Positions 33,705-43,159 of a stretch of DNA of 64,000 nucleotides are shown piece by piece. The first letter of the stretch is position 1. Every line of letters begins with the position of its first letter. Under the pieces are notes generated by a model. It searched no databases. It saw only the letters and a program-made list of their open reading frames with translations, and was not told the DNA's origin. Both the position numbers and the translations under genes were made by a program. The stretch is from contig NZ_BSTQ01000015.1 in the NCBI RefSeq assembly GCF_030269605.1, forward strand, positions 124,001-188,000, given 5' to 3'. Source of the DNA: Lentzea sp. NBRC 105346 (lineage in GTDB: Bacteria; Actinomycetota; Actinomycetes; Mycobacteriales; Pseudonocardiaceae).

Positions 33705-36269
33705 GTGGAGTTCCGCCTGCTCGGGCCGGTTGAGGCTTATGCCGACGACGGCTCGCGGCTGCCCGTCGGACCTCCCAAGCAGCGCGCGGTGCTGGCGTTG
33801 CTGCTGGCCCAGGCCGGGCAGGTGCTCTCGGTCGACCGGTTGATCAGCGTCCTGTGGGACGACGCGCCACCGAAGACCGCGCTGAAGAACCTCCAGGTCT
33901 ACGTCTACCAGCTGCGCAAGATCGTGGGGTCGCGGCTGCTTTCCCGCCCGCCCGGCTATTTGATGTCCGTGCGTCCGGAGGAACTCGATCTCGTCCGGTT
34001 CACCGAGCTGCTGGACGTCGCGCGGCGTGAGCGGACGCCCGAGAGATATCGCGCGGCGCTTTCGTTGTGGCGCGGTCCGGCGCTCGCGGATTTGGCGGCT
34101 TCGGGATTGTTGCGCGGAGTCGTTGCGCAACTCGACGAATTGCGACTGGCCGCGCGCGTCGAATGTGCCGACGCCGAGCTCGACCGCGGCCGGCACGTCG
34201 AGATCATCGCGGAGCTGAACGGCTGGGTGCGCGAACATCCGTTGCACGAACGCCTGCGCGAACAACAGATGATCGCGTTGCACCGGTCCGGCCGGTCCGC
34301 CGAGGCGCTGGCGGCCTACCAGGAGTGCCGGACGCTGCTCGACGACGAGCTCGGTGTCGAGCCCGGCACCGGGCTGAAGCGTCTGCACGCGGCGATCCTG
34401 CGCGCGAAACCCGTTGCGGGAGAACCGGTCCGCCAGCTTCCGCCGGACGTGGCGTCGTTCGCCGGGCGCACCGCGGAGCTGGCCTCGTTGCGCGAACAGC
34501 TGGCGCGAACCGGCCGGGTCGCGGTGTGCGTGATCACCGGGCAGGCCGGCATCGGCAAGTCCGCGCTCGCCGTGCGGATGGCGCATTCGGTCGCGCGCGA
34601 CTACCCGGACGGCCAGCTCTACGCCGACCTCGCCGAAGGCAACCCGATCGACCGGTTCCTGCGGGCGCTGGGTGTCACCGACGTGCCCGTGGACCGGGTC
34701 GAGGCGGCGGCACAGCTGCGGTCGCTGACCGCCGAACGCCGGCTGCTCGTCGTACTGGACAACGTCGCGTCCGCCGGCCAGGTCCGCAGGCTGCTGCCCA
34801 CCGGTCCCGGCTCGGCCGTGCTCGTCACCTCCCGCCGCCCGCTCGCCGACCTCGCAGGCGCGTCCTACCTGCGGCTCGGCGCGTTGCCGATGAAGGAGGC
34901 CCTGCGGCTGCTCAACGGGGTCGCCGGGCGCGAGCGCGTCCAGGCCGACCGGACCGCGGCGACCCAGCTCGTCCGGTGGTGCGGCGGGCTTCCGCTGGCG
35001 CTGCGCATCATCGGCGCCCGGCTCGTCGCCCGTCCACAGTGGACACTGCAGGCGCTGGCGGACCGGCTCGCGGACGAGCGGCGCCGGCTGGACGAGCTCA
35101 AGCTCGGCGACCTGGCGGTGCGCACGGCGTTCGCCGTGAGCTATGCGGAGCTGGGAAGTTCCTTGGCAGCACGGACGTTCCGGCTGCTCGGCCTGGTCGA
35201 CGGACCTGATCTGGCGGTGACGTCGGCGGTCGCGCTGGCCGACGACCCGGACGTCGAGGACGCGCTCGCCGAGCTTGCCGACGCGTGCCTCGTCGAGGAA
35301 CCGGAGCCCGGCCGTTACCACCTGCACGACCTGCTGCGCCTGTTCGCCCGCGAACGCTGCCGCGCCGAAGAGTCCAGAGTGGACCGGACGAAGGCGTTGC
35401 GGCGGCTGCACGAGCACCTGCTGACCGCGTTGAACAACGGGCCGGACGACACGTGGCTGGAGGCGGAGCGGCTGAACCTGCTCGCCGCCGTGCGGCAGGC
35501 CGAACCCGCCACCGCGATCGCGTTCGCGCACGCGCTGTCGTGGTACTTCCGCCGCCGCTCCGAGGTCGTGGAGTGGGAGGCGATCAACGACATCGCGCTG
35601 GCGGCGGCCAGGGAGACCGGTGACCAGCGGGCGGAGGCGCTGGCGTTGAAGGAGCTCGGCGCGGCCTGCGAACGCGCGCTGCGCGTCGATGACGCGATGA
35701 CCCACTGGACCGCGGCGCTGGAGCTCTCACGTGAACTGGGGGATCGCGCGCTGGAAGCGTTCATGCTGAACAACATCGGCATCGTGCACTGGCGGCGGCG
35801 CGACCTCGCGGCGGCGCGCGAGTGCCTCGAGTCCTCGCTCGCGCTGCGCGTCGAGCTCGACGACGAGCCGGGCGCGGCGAAGGCGTTGACGAACCTCGGC
35901 CTCGTGCACGCCGCGGCGGGGGACCACACCGCGGCCCTGGAGTGCTACGAACGGACGTCGCGGACGTTCCGACAGGTCGGCGACCGCTCCGGTGAGCTGT
36001 TCGCGCTGGCCAACATCGCGCAGGCGCAACGGGAGCTGGGCGAGGAGGACCTCGCGCTCGCCTCGGTGACCGCCGCGCTGGATCTCGCCCGCGAGCTGGG
36101 GGACCGGCAGACCGAAGCGGGGCTGCTGCTCGACCTCGGCGGTGTCCACGAGCTGGCGGACCGTGCGCCGGACGCACGGGACGCCTATCGCGCCGCGCTC
36201 GAACTGTGCCGGATGATCGGTTTCCAGTGGGGCGAAGAAGAAGCGCTTCGTCGCTTAGCTATGGGGTGA
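33705..36269 (+). CDS. AfsR-type SARP regulator with NB-ARC and TPR domains
   Basis: 854 residues: winged helix 1-95 (MEFRLLGPVEAYADD, GPPKQRAVLALLL), BTAD about 95-240 (ELGVEPGTGLKRLHAAIL ends it), NB-ARC ATPase about 250-500 with P-loop GQAGIGKSAL and LLVVLDN, and TPR repeats about 600-850 (ALEAFMLNNIGIVHWRRRDLA and similar). The GTG start is about 11 nt after TACGAT. Such proteins are global or pathway activators. No biosynthetic cluster is adjacent, so its targets lie elsewhere or are the neighbouring binding protein. Confidence 0.92.
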   Translation: MEFRLLGPVEAYADDGSRLPVGPPKQRAVLALLLAQAGQVLSVDRLISVLWDDAPPKTALKNLQVYVYQLRKIVGSRLLSRPPGYLMSVRPEELDLVRFTELLDVARRERTPERYRAALSLWRGPALADLAASGLLRGVVAQLDELRLAARVECADAELDRGRHVEIIAELNGWVREHPLHERLREQQMIALHRSGRSAEALAAYQECRTLLDDELGVEPGTGLKRLHAAILRAKPVAGEPVRQLPPDVASFAGRTAELASLREQLARTGRVAVCVITGQAGIGKSALAVRMAHSVARDYPDGQLYADLAEGNPIDRFLRALGVTDVPVDRVEAAAQLRSLTAERRLLVVLDNVASAGQVRRLLPTGPGSAVLVTSRRPLADLAGASYLRLGALPMKEALRLLNGVAGRERVQADRTAATQLVRWCGGLPLALRIIGARLVARPQWTLQALADRLADERRRLDELKLGDLAVRTAFAVSYAELGSSLAARTFRLLGLVDGPDLAVTSAVALADDPDVEDALAELADACLVEEPEPGRYHLHDLLRLFARERCRAEESRVDRTKALRRLHEHLLTALNNGPDDTWLEAERLNLLAAVRQAEPATAIAFAHALSWYFRRRSEVVEWEAINDIALAAARETGDQRAEALALKELGAACERALRVDDAMTHWTAALELSRELGDRALEAFMLNNIGIVHWRRRDLAAARECLESSLALRVELDDEPGAAKALTNLGLVHAAAGDHTAALECYERTSRTFRQVGDRSGELFALANIAQAQRELGEEDLALASVTAALDLARELGDRQTEAGLLLDLGGVHELADRAPDARDAYRAALELCRMIGFQWGEEEALRRLAMG

Positions 36270-36350
36270 ACCCTACTTCTCGGTGGCGTCTCAGCTGGTG
36301 ATCATCGCTGCTCGCATCACCGCCGATGCCGAGATTGGGAGTGTCACCAC

Positions 36351-37529
36351 ATGCAGGCCAGGGTCACCACCGCCGTGCTCGTAGCAGCTCTCGCAGGAGG
36401 TTGCGCCGCCGAGGCGAGCAACGCCGCGAGCGGGGAACCCATCAAGATCGGATTCGTCAACAACGAACAAGGCGCATTCGCGGCACCGCAGTTGAAGACC
36501 GGCTCCGAGGTCGCCGTGCAGTACCTCAACCGCAACGGCGGCATCAAGGGCCGCCCGATCGACGTCGTCCGCTGCGCCACGGACGGCACGCCCGAGCAGT
36601 CCGCGCAGTGCGCCGAGATGTTCGTCCGCGAGAAGGTCGTGGTGTCCGTGGAGGGCGTCGACACCGGGGCGGACGCCGCGACGCCGATCCTCACGCAGGC
36701 CGGCATCCCGATCGTCGGCCACGTGCAGTTCTCGCCGGGCCAGATGCAGGACCAGAACTCGTACTTCTTCGGCGCCGCCGCCGTCGCGTACGGCACCGCG
36801 GCGCTCAAGTACTACGCCGACCAGGGCGTGAAGACCGTGACGTGGCTGCTGCCCGACGCCGAGACGAGCCACGCGTTCACCGAGACCGTCGCCCGGCCCA
36901 CGGCGCAGCGGTTCGGGTTGCGGTACAAGACGATCTACTACGACGCCGCTGATCCACAGTGGACGGTCCTCGCGCAGCAGGTCCTGCAGGAGGGGCCGGA
37001 GGCGAGCGGCAGCATCGCCGCGACCGAGGAACAGTGCGCGCACATGGTCCGCGCACTGCGCGACGTCAACTACAACGGCCGCATCCTCGCGTCGTCGTGC
37101 ACGGGTCTGCCGAAGGCCGTCGGAAAGCAGTCGATCGGCGTGGAACTGTCGCAGGACCACTGGAATCCGGGCGACCCGCTGTCCGCGCCGCCCGCGAACC
37201 AGGAGGAGATCAAGGTCTACGACGAGGCGATGAAGGAGGCCGGCCACACCGAGCCGGTGCCCGGCGCGGTGGTCTCGTTCGCCGACACCATGACCCTGTC
37301 GCGGGTGCTGTCGACGATCAACGGCCCGATCACGGCGTCCACTGTGGGCGAGGCGCTGCGCGGGGTGAAGAACCTGGACAGCTTCCTCGGTCCGCAGATC
37401 ACCTGTGACCACGGGTGGATGGGCAACTCCGCGTGTCACACGGCGTTGCTGTTCTACCGGTTCCAGCCCAACGGCGCTTTGAAAGCTCAGGTCCCCGACT
37501 ACATCGAGGTCTCGAAGCTCAAGCCCTGA
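36351..37529 (+). CDS. Orphan LivJ-like substrate-binding lipoprotein
   Basis: 392 residues. The lipobox is LAGGC near residue 18, then the periplasmic-binding type 1 fold (IKIGFVNNEQGAFAAPQLKT, then NRNGGIKGRPIDVVRCATDG). The two lobes are complete. The family feeds branched-chain amino acids, amides or urea to LivHMGF transporters, but no permease or ATPase gene is in reach, so it may act as a sensor or serve a distant transporter. GGGAG precedes the ATG. Confidence 0.87.
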   Translation: MQARVTTAVLVAALAGGCAAEASNAASGEPIKIGFVNNEQGAFAAPQLKTGSEVAVQYLNRNGGIKGRPIDVVRCATDGTPEQSAQCAEMFVREKVVVSVEGVDTGADAATPILTQAGIPIVGHVQFSPGQMQDQNSYFFGAAAVAYGTAALKYYADQGVKTVTWLLPDAETSHAFTETVARPTAQRFGLRYKTIYYDAADPQWTVLAQQVLQEGPEASGSIAATEEQCAHMVRALRDVNYNGRILASSCTGLPKAVGKQSIGVELSQDHWNPGDPLSAPPANQEEIKVYDEAMKEAGHTEPVPGAVVSFADTMTLSRVLSTINGPITASTVGEALRGVKNLDSFLGPQITCDHGWMGNSACHTALLFYRFQPNGALKAQVPDYIEVSKLKP

Positions 37530-37617
37530 CGGATACCGGTCACCGCCGCGGCGGCCGTGGTGACGACGATGGCGAGCGCGACGCCGAGCAGCAGCCGCGG
37601 CAACGCCGTCCGGTCCC
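37530..37617 (-). pseudogene. Short hydrophobic relic, possibly from a sensor kinase
   Basis: The minus strand reads RTALPRLLLGVALAIVVTT and then AAAAVTGIR, like a membrane helix of a sensor kinase, without a start and running into a stop within the binding-protein 3' end. It is too short to be functional. Confidence 0.3.
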
Positions 37618-37744
37618 ACGAACCGGGAGATCGCCCGGCAGCTGTTCATCACCGAGGGCACGGTGAAGAACCATGTGTCCAATGTGCTGCGCAAACTGGA
37701 GCTGCGGGACCGCACCCAGCTGGCCCTGGTCGTGAAAACCGTTA
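37618..37744 (+). pseudogene. Truncated NarL/LuxR-type response regulator, DNA-binding end only
   Basis: The frame reads TNREIARQLFITEGTVKNHV then SNVLRKLELRDRTQLAL, the C-terminal helix-turn-helix of a NarL-type response regulator. The receiver and the first part of the HTH are missing, there is no start codon, and the stop has been lost into the following palindrome. Confidence 0.75.
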
Positions 37745-37789
37745 GGGGCACCCTTGGGACGTCTGATGTCCCAAGGGTGCCCCTAACGG
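37739..37789. terminator. 22-bp perfect palindromic terminator
   Basis: Arms 37739-37760 and 37768-37789 start CCGTTAGGGGCACCCTTG and pair without mismatch over a 7-nt loop. It separates the binding-protein side from the convergent NlpC/P60 gene. Confidence 0.85.
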
Positions 37790-37797
37790 CACTGAAA

Positions 37798-38793
37798 TCA
37801 GGAGTTGTCGATCCGGCGGATCGTCGAGATCGGACCGATCGAGTCGATGTCCGCGATCTTCACCGGCTGACCCTCGGTCGACGCGTGCACTGCACGGGTG
37901 CCGTCGATGGCCATCGCGACGTGCGTCTGCGACGAGTAGTAGATGATGAGGTCACCCGCCTTGACGTTGCCCCGTGACACCGCGACGCCGATACCCGCCT
38001 GGGCCTGGCTGGTGCGGGGGATGCTGATGCCCGCGGACGCATAGGACTTCTGCGTCAGCGACGAGCAGTCCCACGCGTCCGGGCCGTTGGCGCCGTAGAC
38101 GTACGGGTCGCCGCGCTGCGCGAGCGCGAACTCGAGCGCCTTGCCCGCGGTGCCCGGCGGAACCAGGATCTTCGACATGTCGCCGTTGCTCTTGAGCGCG
38201 GCCTGGTCGGAACCACTGAGGCGGTTGTACGCGTTGCGCGCCTCGGTGATCTGACCGTCGAGCTTCTTCTTCTTGTCGTCGATCTCGGCCAGCAGCTTCT
38301 GGGCTGCGTCGGTGGCTTCCTTCGCCTTGCCGGACGCCTCGTTGGCCTTGTCGACCGCCGCTTGCAGCTTCGCCATCGCCTCGGCGTTGTCGGAGGCGAG
38401 CACGCCGAGCGCGGACATCCGGTTGAGGAAGTCCTGCTGGGACTCGCTGACGAGCAGCGCCGAGAGCTGGTTGAACCGCGCGCCCTCGAACGAGGCCTCG
38501 GTCAGCAGGTCGACGTGACCCCGCAGGGCCTCCTCGGCCTGCTTGGCGACGTTGAGGTCACCGTTGGCCTTGTCGAGCTCACCCTGCTTGGCCTTCAGGT
38601 CCTCCTGGGCCTTGAGGTGCTCGTCGTTGAGCTTCTCCGCCTCGTGGGACAGGTCGTTGTACTGCTTGAGCGCGTCCGACGCGTTGGCGGGCGGTTGAGC
38701 CACAGCCTGGCCACCGGGGAGGCTCGATGCCACGACGACCGCGGTCGCCAGCAGAGCTCCACGCACGGTGTGGCGTGAGGGTTGCGACACCAC
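37798..38793 (-). CDS. RipA-like NlpC/P60 peptidoglycan endopeptidase
   Basis: 331 residues: signal peptide about 1-32, a long coiled coil about 38-200 (EKLNDEHLKAQEDLKAKQGE and onward), then the NlpC/P60 domain about 215-331 with C243 (AWDCSSLTQ), H291 (QTHVAMAIDG) and H303. It would cut stem peptides during cell separation, held inactive by the coiled coil as in RipA. GGAGG lies 10 nt before GTG 38793. It is a close paralogue of the next gene upstream on the strand. Confidence 0.9.
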   Translation of the reverse strand: MVSQPSRHTVRGALLATAVVVASSLPGGQAVAQPPANASDALKQYNDLSHEAEKLNDEHLKAQEDLKAKQGELDKANGDLNVAKQAEEALRGHVDLLTEASFEGARFNQLSALLVSESQQDFLNRMSALGVLASDNAEAMAKLQAAVDKANEASGKAKEATDAAQKLLAEIDDKKKKLDGQITEARNAYNRLSGSDQAALKSNGDMSKILVPPGTAGKALEFALAQRGDPYVYGANGPDAWDCSSLTQKSYASAGISIPRTSQAQAGIGVAVSRGNVKAGDLIIYYSSQTHVAMAIDGTRAVHASTEGQPVKIADIDSIGPISTIRRIDNS

Positions 38794-39119
38794 GTCGCGC
38801 AGTCCTCCTTCTTCCTAGCAGCCGCCTGCGCAGGACTACTGCGCGTGAGGCGACAACCTTCGCGGGTGCCCCGTTGGAGCTAACGACCGGCCCGAAGGTC
38901 TCGGCCAGGTTACGGACTGGTGCTGGCTAAGTCCACCACCGGGTAGGTCGCTTCCGACCCGTAAATCGCGGATGGAAGTGCATTGGTTACGGATGGTACG
39001 TCCACCGTGGACCGTGCTCGCACGTGCCCCGTGCAGGTCAGCATCGGTCTGTGCCAAATGATCGGGAATTACGTCCATTCCGGATTCCGCGTGACCGACA
39101 TCATGGTCAAACGTGAACG
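38794..39119 (-). promoter_or_regulatory. 326-bp untranslated region with a stem-loop next to the ribosome site
   Basis: No gene is visible. On the minus strand a hairpin at 38823-38852 (CGCCT, 3-nt bulge, GCGCAG, loop, CTGCGC, AGGCG) stands 15 nt upstream of the GGAGG of the NlpC gene. Further upstream is a stretch containing TTAGCCAGCACC and GGGGCACCCGCGAAGG that looks like an ordered leader. It does not fit the c-di-AMP (ydaO) consensus known from such genes. Confidence 0.4.
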
Positions 39120-40091
39120 TCAGCCCACCACGCGACGGATGACGCTGATCGGTCCGATGGAGTCGATCGGGGCGATCTTCACCGGAACGCCCTCGGTGGA
39201 CGCGTGCACCGCGTTGGTGCCGTCGACGGCCATCGCGACGTGCGACTGACCCGAGTAGTAGATGATCAGGTCGCCGGGCGCGACCTCACCGCGGCCCACC
39301 GCGCGGCCGACCTTCGCCTGGTCGTACGTGACGCGCGGGATCGAGATGCCGGCGGCCGCGTAGGACTTCTGCGTCAGCGACGAGCAGTCCCAGGCGTCGG
39401 GCCCGTTGGCGCCGAACACGTAGGGGTCACCGCGCTGCGCGAGCGCGAACTGCAGCGCCACGCCCGCGGCACCGGCGGGAACGTTCACCGGACCGGTGTT
39501 GCCGGGGTTGGCCAGCGTGGCCTTCTGCGGCGCGGAGAGCGTCTTGTACTTCGCGCGGGCCTCGTTCACCTGCTTGTCCAGCTCGACCTTCTTGGCCGCG
39601 ATGTCGTCCACGAGCTTCTGGGCGGCGTCGGTGGCTTCCTTCGCTTTGCCGGACGCGGCGGTGGCCTTGTCGACCGCCGCCTGCAGCGTGCCGATGGCCT
39701 CGGCGTTGTCGGCGGCAAGCGCGTTGAGCGCGGTCATCCGGTTGAGGAAGTCCTGCTGTGACTCGGCGACCAGCAACGCGGAGAGCTGGTTGAACCGCGC
39801 GCCCTGGAACGAGGCCTCGGTCAGCAGGTCGACCCGGCCGCGCACGGCCTCCTCCGCCTGCTTCGCCGAGTTCAGGTCGCCGTTGGCCTTGTCGAGCTCG
39901 CCCTGCTTGGCCTTGAGGTCCTCCTGCGCCTTGAGGTGGTCCTCGTGCAGCTTCTCGGCCTGTCTCGCCAGCTCGTTGTACTGGTTGAGCGCGTCGTTGG
40001 CCGGCTGTGCGGTGACCGGCGACGGGGTGAACGCGGCCGCGGCGATGACGGCGGCGACAAGGGCTGACTTGGGCGTGCGGATACCCGGCAT
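39120..40091 (-). CDS. RipA-like NlpC/P60 peptidoglycan endopeptidase, paralogue
   Basis: 323 residues with the same plan: signal peptide to about 28, coiled coil about 35-195, NlpC/P60 domain about 207-323 with C236 (AWDCSSLTQ), H284 (QSHVAMAVDG) and H296. Identity to the downstream paralogue is high across the coiled coil (EDLKAKQGELDKANGDLN is identical) and the catalytic core, so this is a tandem duplication that has diverged. ATG 40091 is only 43 bp after the zinc-ribbon gene and has no long leader, unlike its paralogue. Confidence 0.9.
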   Translation of the reverse strand: MPGIRTPKSALVAAVIAAAAFTPSPVTAQPANDALNQYNELARQAEKLHEDHLKAQEDLKAKQGELDKANGDLNSAKQAEEAVRGRVDLLTEASFQGARFNQLSALLVAESQQDFLNRMTALNALAADNAEAIGTLQAAVDKATAASGKAKEATDAAQKLVDDIAAKKVELDKQVNEARAKYKTLSAPQKATLANPGNTGPVNVPAGAAGVALQFALAQRGDPYVFGANGPDAWDCSSLTQKSYAAAGISIPRVTYDQAKVGRAVGRGEVAPGDLIIYYSGQSHVAMAVDGTNAVHASTEGVPVKIAPIDSIGPISVIRRVVG

Positions 40092-40134
40092 AACGAGGCG
40101 TACGGCCGAACGGCCGCAGCGGTTCAGAAGGGTC

Positions 40135-40473
40135 TTAGGCCGCCGCGAGCACCGTGGTGCGAACGCGGGACTCCTCCAGCGCAGCGCGGCACGCCCGGAC
40201 CAGCCGGGACGTGGCCGCGCTGCCGCCCTCACCGCAGCGGCGGCAGCGCATGACGACGTCACCGGACAGCTCGTCGACGACGACGCCGAGCTCGCACCGG
40301 CAGTCCCGGCACCAGCGGTGGCGCGTCACCTGGTTGACGTGGATGGGGGACGACACACACTGGTGGATCCACCGGCCGTGCACGTGGCAGGTGAGCCGGT
40401 CGTCGGGCGCCAGGAAGCCGGTGTCCTCCGCGTGGTCCTCGAAGACCAGGCGATCCGCGAGCGTGGCGTCCAT
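40135..40473 (-). CDS. Small zinc-ribbon-like hypothetical protein
   Basis: 112 residues. Two CxxC pairs (CRDC and CRRC, about 25 residues apart) and a preceding HVHGRWIHQC suggest a zinc ribbon. The C-terminus is basic and helical. GGAGG precedes the ATG. It follows the MFS gene by 25 bp and may belong to that operon. No family is recognised. Confidence 0.65.
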   Translation of the reverse strand: MDATLADRLVFEDHAEDTGFLAPDDRLTCHVHGRWIHQCVSSPIHVNQVTRHRWCRDCRCELGVVVDELSGDVVMRCRRCGEGGSAATSRLVRACRAALEESRVRTTVLAAA

Positions 40474-40498
40474 GACGTCCTCCCATCCGGTGCTGTTA

Positions 40499-41683
40499 CT
40501 AAGACGTCGAAGCAGCCACCTTCGGTTCGACATGGAGCACGGACAAAATCCACGAACACAGCAGACCGAGTGCGGCCAGTCCCAGCCATGGCACCACGGG
40601 ATGGTTACGTGTCAGGTCGAGCACGGTGCCCGTGGCCAGGTTCCCGATCAGGATCCCCACGCCGACGATCGTGTTGTAGAGCCCGTAGTGCGTCGCGACC
40701 AGGCGGTTCTCCGACAGCGCCACGATCCGGTCCATCTCGAACGGGAACACGACCGAGGTCGCGACCGCGATGAGGGTCGCCGCCAGGATCACCGAGAGGA
40801 GACTCGGCACCAGCAGCGGCGGGAATGCCGCGGCCATGATCAGCATCCCGAGCACCAGCGACCGGTCCGGTCCGAACCGCTGCCGGAACCACGTGGTGAT
40901 GCGCACCTGCCCGGCGATCGCCACGACCCCGGACACCGCGAACAGGGCCGCGGACCCCACGGCACCGGCGCCGATCCGTTGCGCCTCCAGCGGGAGCGCG
41001 AGGTAGACCTGGAACGACAGCACGTACGAGAGCGTCATCGCCAGTGCGAACAGCACGAACCTGCGGTTGGCCAGCACCATGCGCCAGTCGTTGAGCACGG
41101 TCGACCGGGTGGCGTCCGGCGGCGATGCGGGCAGCGATCGGATCTGCAGCACTGTGAGCAGCGCGAACACCACGGCCGCGACCAGGCACGTGAGCCGGAA
41201 GTCGATCCCGGTCAGCGCCAGCCCGACGAGCGGGCCGACCAGGATCCCGGTCTGGTAGAAGACGTTGAACAGCGCGAACGCCTCGACTCGGCGCTCACCG
41301 GCGTCCCGCGCGACGTACGCGCGCACGGCCGGGTTGAACAGCGCCCCCGCGAACCCGGTCGCCGCCGACGCGACGATCAGCGCGGGCACGCTGTCGACGA
41401 ACCCGAGCAGGCCGAAGCCGACCGTCCGCAGCGCGCACCCGGCGACGATCAGCGGCTTGTAGCCGAGTCGGTCGGCGAGGGTGCCGCCGAGCAGGAACAT
41501 GCCCTGCTGGGTGAAGTTCCGGACCCCCAGGATCAGGCCGACCAGCCACCCGGCCAGCGCGAGCGTGCCGGACAGGTGCATCGCCAGGTAGGGCATCAGC
41601 ATGTAGAAGCCGATGTTGATGGTGAACTGGTTGAGCAGCAGGAGCTGGACGCTGCGGTCGAACGACCGGTATTGCCGGATCAC
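40499..41683 (-). CDS. MFS transporter
   Basis: 394 residues, twelve predicted helices, with the MFS loop [15 protein letters not shown] between helices 2 and 3 and a second weak copy ([14 protein letters not shown]) mid-protein. The GTG start overlaps the stop of the CysK-like gene (GTGA), so this is probably the exporter for whatever that enzyme's pathway makes. The substrate is unknown. Confidence 0.88.
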   Translation of the reverse strand: MIRQYRSFDRSVQLLLLNQFTINIGFYMLMPYLAMHLSGTLALAGWLVGLILGVRNFTQQGMFLLGGTLADRLGYKPLIVAGCALRTVGFGLLGFVDSVPALIVASAATGFAGALFNPAVRAYVARDAGERRVEAFALFNVFYQTGILVGPLVGLALTGIDFRLTCLVAAVVFALLTVLQIRSLPASPPDATRSTVLNDWRMVLANRRFVLFALAMTLSYVLSFQVYLALPLEAQRIGAGAVGSAALFAVSGVVAIAGQVRITTWFRQRFGPDRSLVLGMLIMAAAFPPLLVPSLLSVILAATLIAVATSVVFPFEMDRIVALSENRLVATHYGLYNTIVGVGILIGNLATGTVLDLTRNHPVVPWLGLAALGLLCSWILSVLHVEPKVAASTS

Positions 41684-42714
41684 GCGCTCGCTCCCAACGG
41701 GTCGATGACCGCGTCGGTCACGGTCCATGCGAGGGCCTCGCCCCCGTCGAACAGCCGCGGGCCCGAGGGAGCACGGCCGAGTAACCCGTGGGTCCGGCAG
41801 TAGTCGTCGTTGTAGATGGTGTCGAAGTAGCGCTGTGGCCCATCGGGGAAGACGGCGGCGACGCGCAGGCCGGGTGAGGTCCGGGCGACCCAGCTGGCGA
41901 CCAGCGCGACCGCGCCGACGCTCCACCCGCCGGTCGCGTGGTGCCGGGCCGCGAGCGCGCGGCACGTCCACACCGCCTCGGCCGGCGCGACCCAGTGGAC
42001 CTGGTCGAACGAGCTGTAGTCGACGTTGCGCGGATAGATGCTCGACCCGAGACCGCGCATCAGGCGGGGCCGGGCGGGCTGGCCGAAGATCGTCGAGCCG
42101 ATCGTGTCGACGCCGACGAGTTTGAGAAATGGGTTGTGCTCCCGGACGATCCGCGAGACGCCCGCCGAGTGACCGCCCGTGCCGACCGAGCACACGAGCA
42201 CGTCCACTCGCCCGACCTGGTCGATCAGCTCCTCGGCCAGCGACGAGTAGCCGGCGACGTTGTCCGGGTTGTTGTACTGGTCCGGGCAGTACGAACCGGG
42301 CGTGCGCGCGAGGATCTCCTCGACCCGCTCCCGCCGCGCCTGCTGCCAGCCGCCGGTCGGGTGCGGCTCGGTGACGACGCTGATCTGCGCGCCGTACGCG
42401 CTCAGCATGCGGTGCACGATCGGCTCCATGCCGGGATCGGTCACCAGCGTCACCGGGTGGCCGTGCACGATCCCGGCGAGCGCGAGCCCGAACCCGAGCG
42501 TGCCGCTGGTCGACTCGACGATCCGGCCGCCCGCCGCGAGCTCACCGCGCTCACGGGCCCGGCCGATCATGTGCAACGCGGTGCGGTCCTTCATGCCGCC
42601 GGGGTTGGCGCCCTCGAGCTTGGCCCAGAACCCGCCTCCGGGGCCGGTCAGGTCGGAGATCCACAGGACAGGGGTGTTGCCGACGGCGGACGCCGGCGTG
42701 TGCGTGGTGCGCAT
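41680..42714 (-). CDS. PLP-dependent cysteine synthase family enzyme (CysK/Cds1/SbnA-like)
   Basis: 344 residues, fold-type II PLP enzyme. PLP lysine is K42 in [10 protein letters not shown], the substrate loop is [13 protein letters not shown] (about 70-82), and the phosphate-binding glycine loop is [13 protein letters not shown] (about 180). It could make or break cysteine (like mycobacterial Cds1, similar length) or supply diaminopropionate as SbnA does for siderophores; no SbnB partner is present. ATG 42714 has AGGGA upstream; a start at 42738 lacks one. It lies downstream of the iron-box promoter region. Confidence 0.82.
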   Translation of the reverse strand: MRTTHTPASAVGNTPVLWISDLTGPGGGFWAKLEGANPGGMKDRTALHMIGRARERGELAAGGRIVESTSGTLGFGLALAGIVHGHPVTLVTDPGMEPIVHRMLSAYGAQISVVTEPHPTGGWQQARRERVEEILARTPGSYCPDQYNNPDNVAGYSSLAEELIDQVGRVDVLVCSVGTGGHSAGVSRIVREHNPFLKLVGVDTIGSTIFGQPARPRLMRGLGSSIYPRNVDYSSFDQVHWVAPAEAVWTCRALAARHHATGGWSVGAVALVASWVARTSPGLRVAAVFPDGPQRYFDTIYNDDYCRTHGLLGRAPSGPRLFDGGEALAWTVTDAVIDPLGASA

Positions 42715-42761
42715 GGGGTCCCTAATAAGAAGGTGCATGGACGTGAGCAGCTCTGGGCGGC

Positions 42762-43085
42762 TCAGGTCCGACTGACCCCGATGTCGAGCAGAAGCCGGCG
42801 CCCCGCGGACGAATCCGTTCTAGCGCAGGGGAAACCGGTCCGTCCATGGTGGACCAGATGCTGGAATTGAGACGCGAGGTCTCGTTTCTCGGCCACGTCC
42901 TGATGTGTGACCGCTGTGGTGGTGCTCTGGCCGACGATCTCGTCGTGATGGCCGGGCAGCGAGTGGTGGCAGTGCTCGGCACTGACGTGCGGCACGGCGA
43001 TCGCCGGCTCGTCCGGGCACATGGGCTGCAGAACGCAGCCGAGGAACGCGAAGACGACACCGAGAGTCGTCAACAGGTTCCGCAC
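42762..43085 (-). CDS. Small His/Cys-containing hypothetical exported protein
   Basis: 107 residues from a leaderless GTG. An N-terminal hydrophobic segment ([16 protein letters not shown]) is followed by [10 protein letters not shown] and a histidine-rich stretch ([14 protein letters not shown]). This could be an exported metal-binding protein; the LGC could be a poor lipobox. The promoter TGGACA-N17-TACGTT places the start 7 nt after the -10 box. It is first in the operon facing the siderophore-binding gene. Confidence 0.5.
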   Translation of the reverse strand: MRNLLTTLGVVFAFLGCVLQPMCPDEPAIAVPHVSAEHCHHSLPGHHDEIVGQSTTTAVTHQDVAEKRDLASQFQHLVHHGRTGFPCARTDSSAGRRLLLDIGVSRT

Positions 43086-43092
43086 AGTGACC

Positions 43093-43121
43093 AACGTAGG
43101 GGTGTTCGGCGATCTTGTCCA
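43093..43121 (-). promoter_or_regulatory. Promoter of the CysK/MFS operon
   Basis: TGGACA (43121-43116), 17-bp spacer, TACGTT (43098-43093), 7 nt before a leaderless GTG at 43085. The iron box lies 7 bp upstream of its -35 element. Confidence 0.5.
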
Positions 43122-43127
43122 CCACTG

Positions 43128-43146
43128 TTAGGTTAGGTTGGCCTAA
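43128..43146. promoter_or_regulatory. IdeR/DmdR-type iron box
   Basis: TTAGGTTAGGTTGGCCTAA matches the 19-bp IdeR consensus TTAGGTTAGGCTAACCTAA at 16 positions. It stands 14 bp before the start of the siderophore-binding lipoprotein, so iron-loaded repressor should shut this gene off. Confidence 0.85.
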
Positions 43147-43159
43147 CCAAGGGGGTTTC

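Noticed and set aside
38794-39119. ydaO-type c-di-AMP riboswitch upstream of the NlpC/P60 gene
   Set aside because: Expected from gene context, but the conserved GGGGGA, GGGGUGAA and CGACAGCUAACC blocks were not found in the right order on the coding strand.
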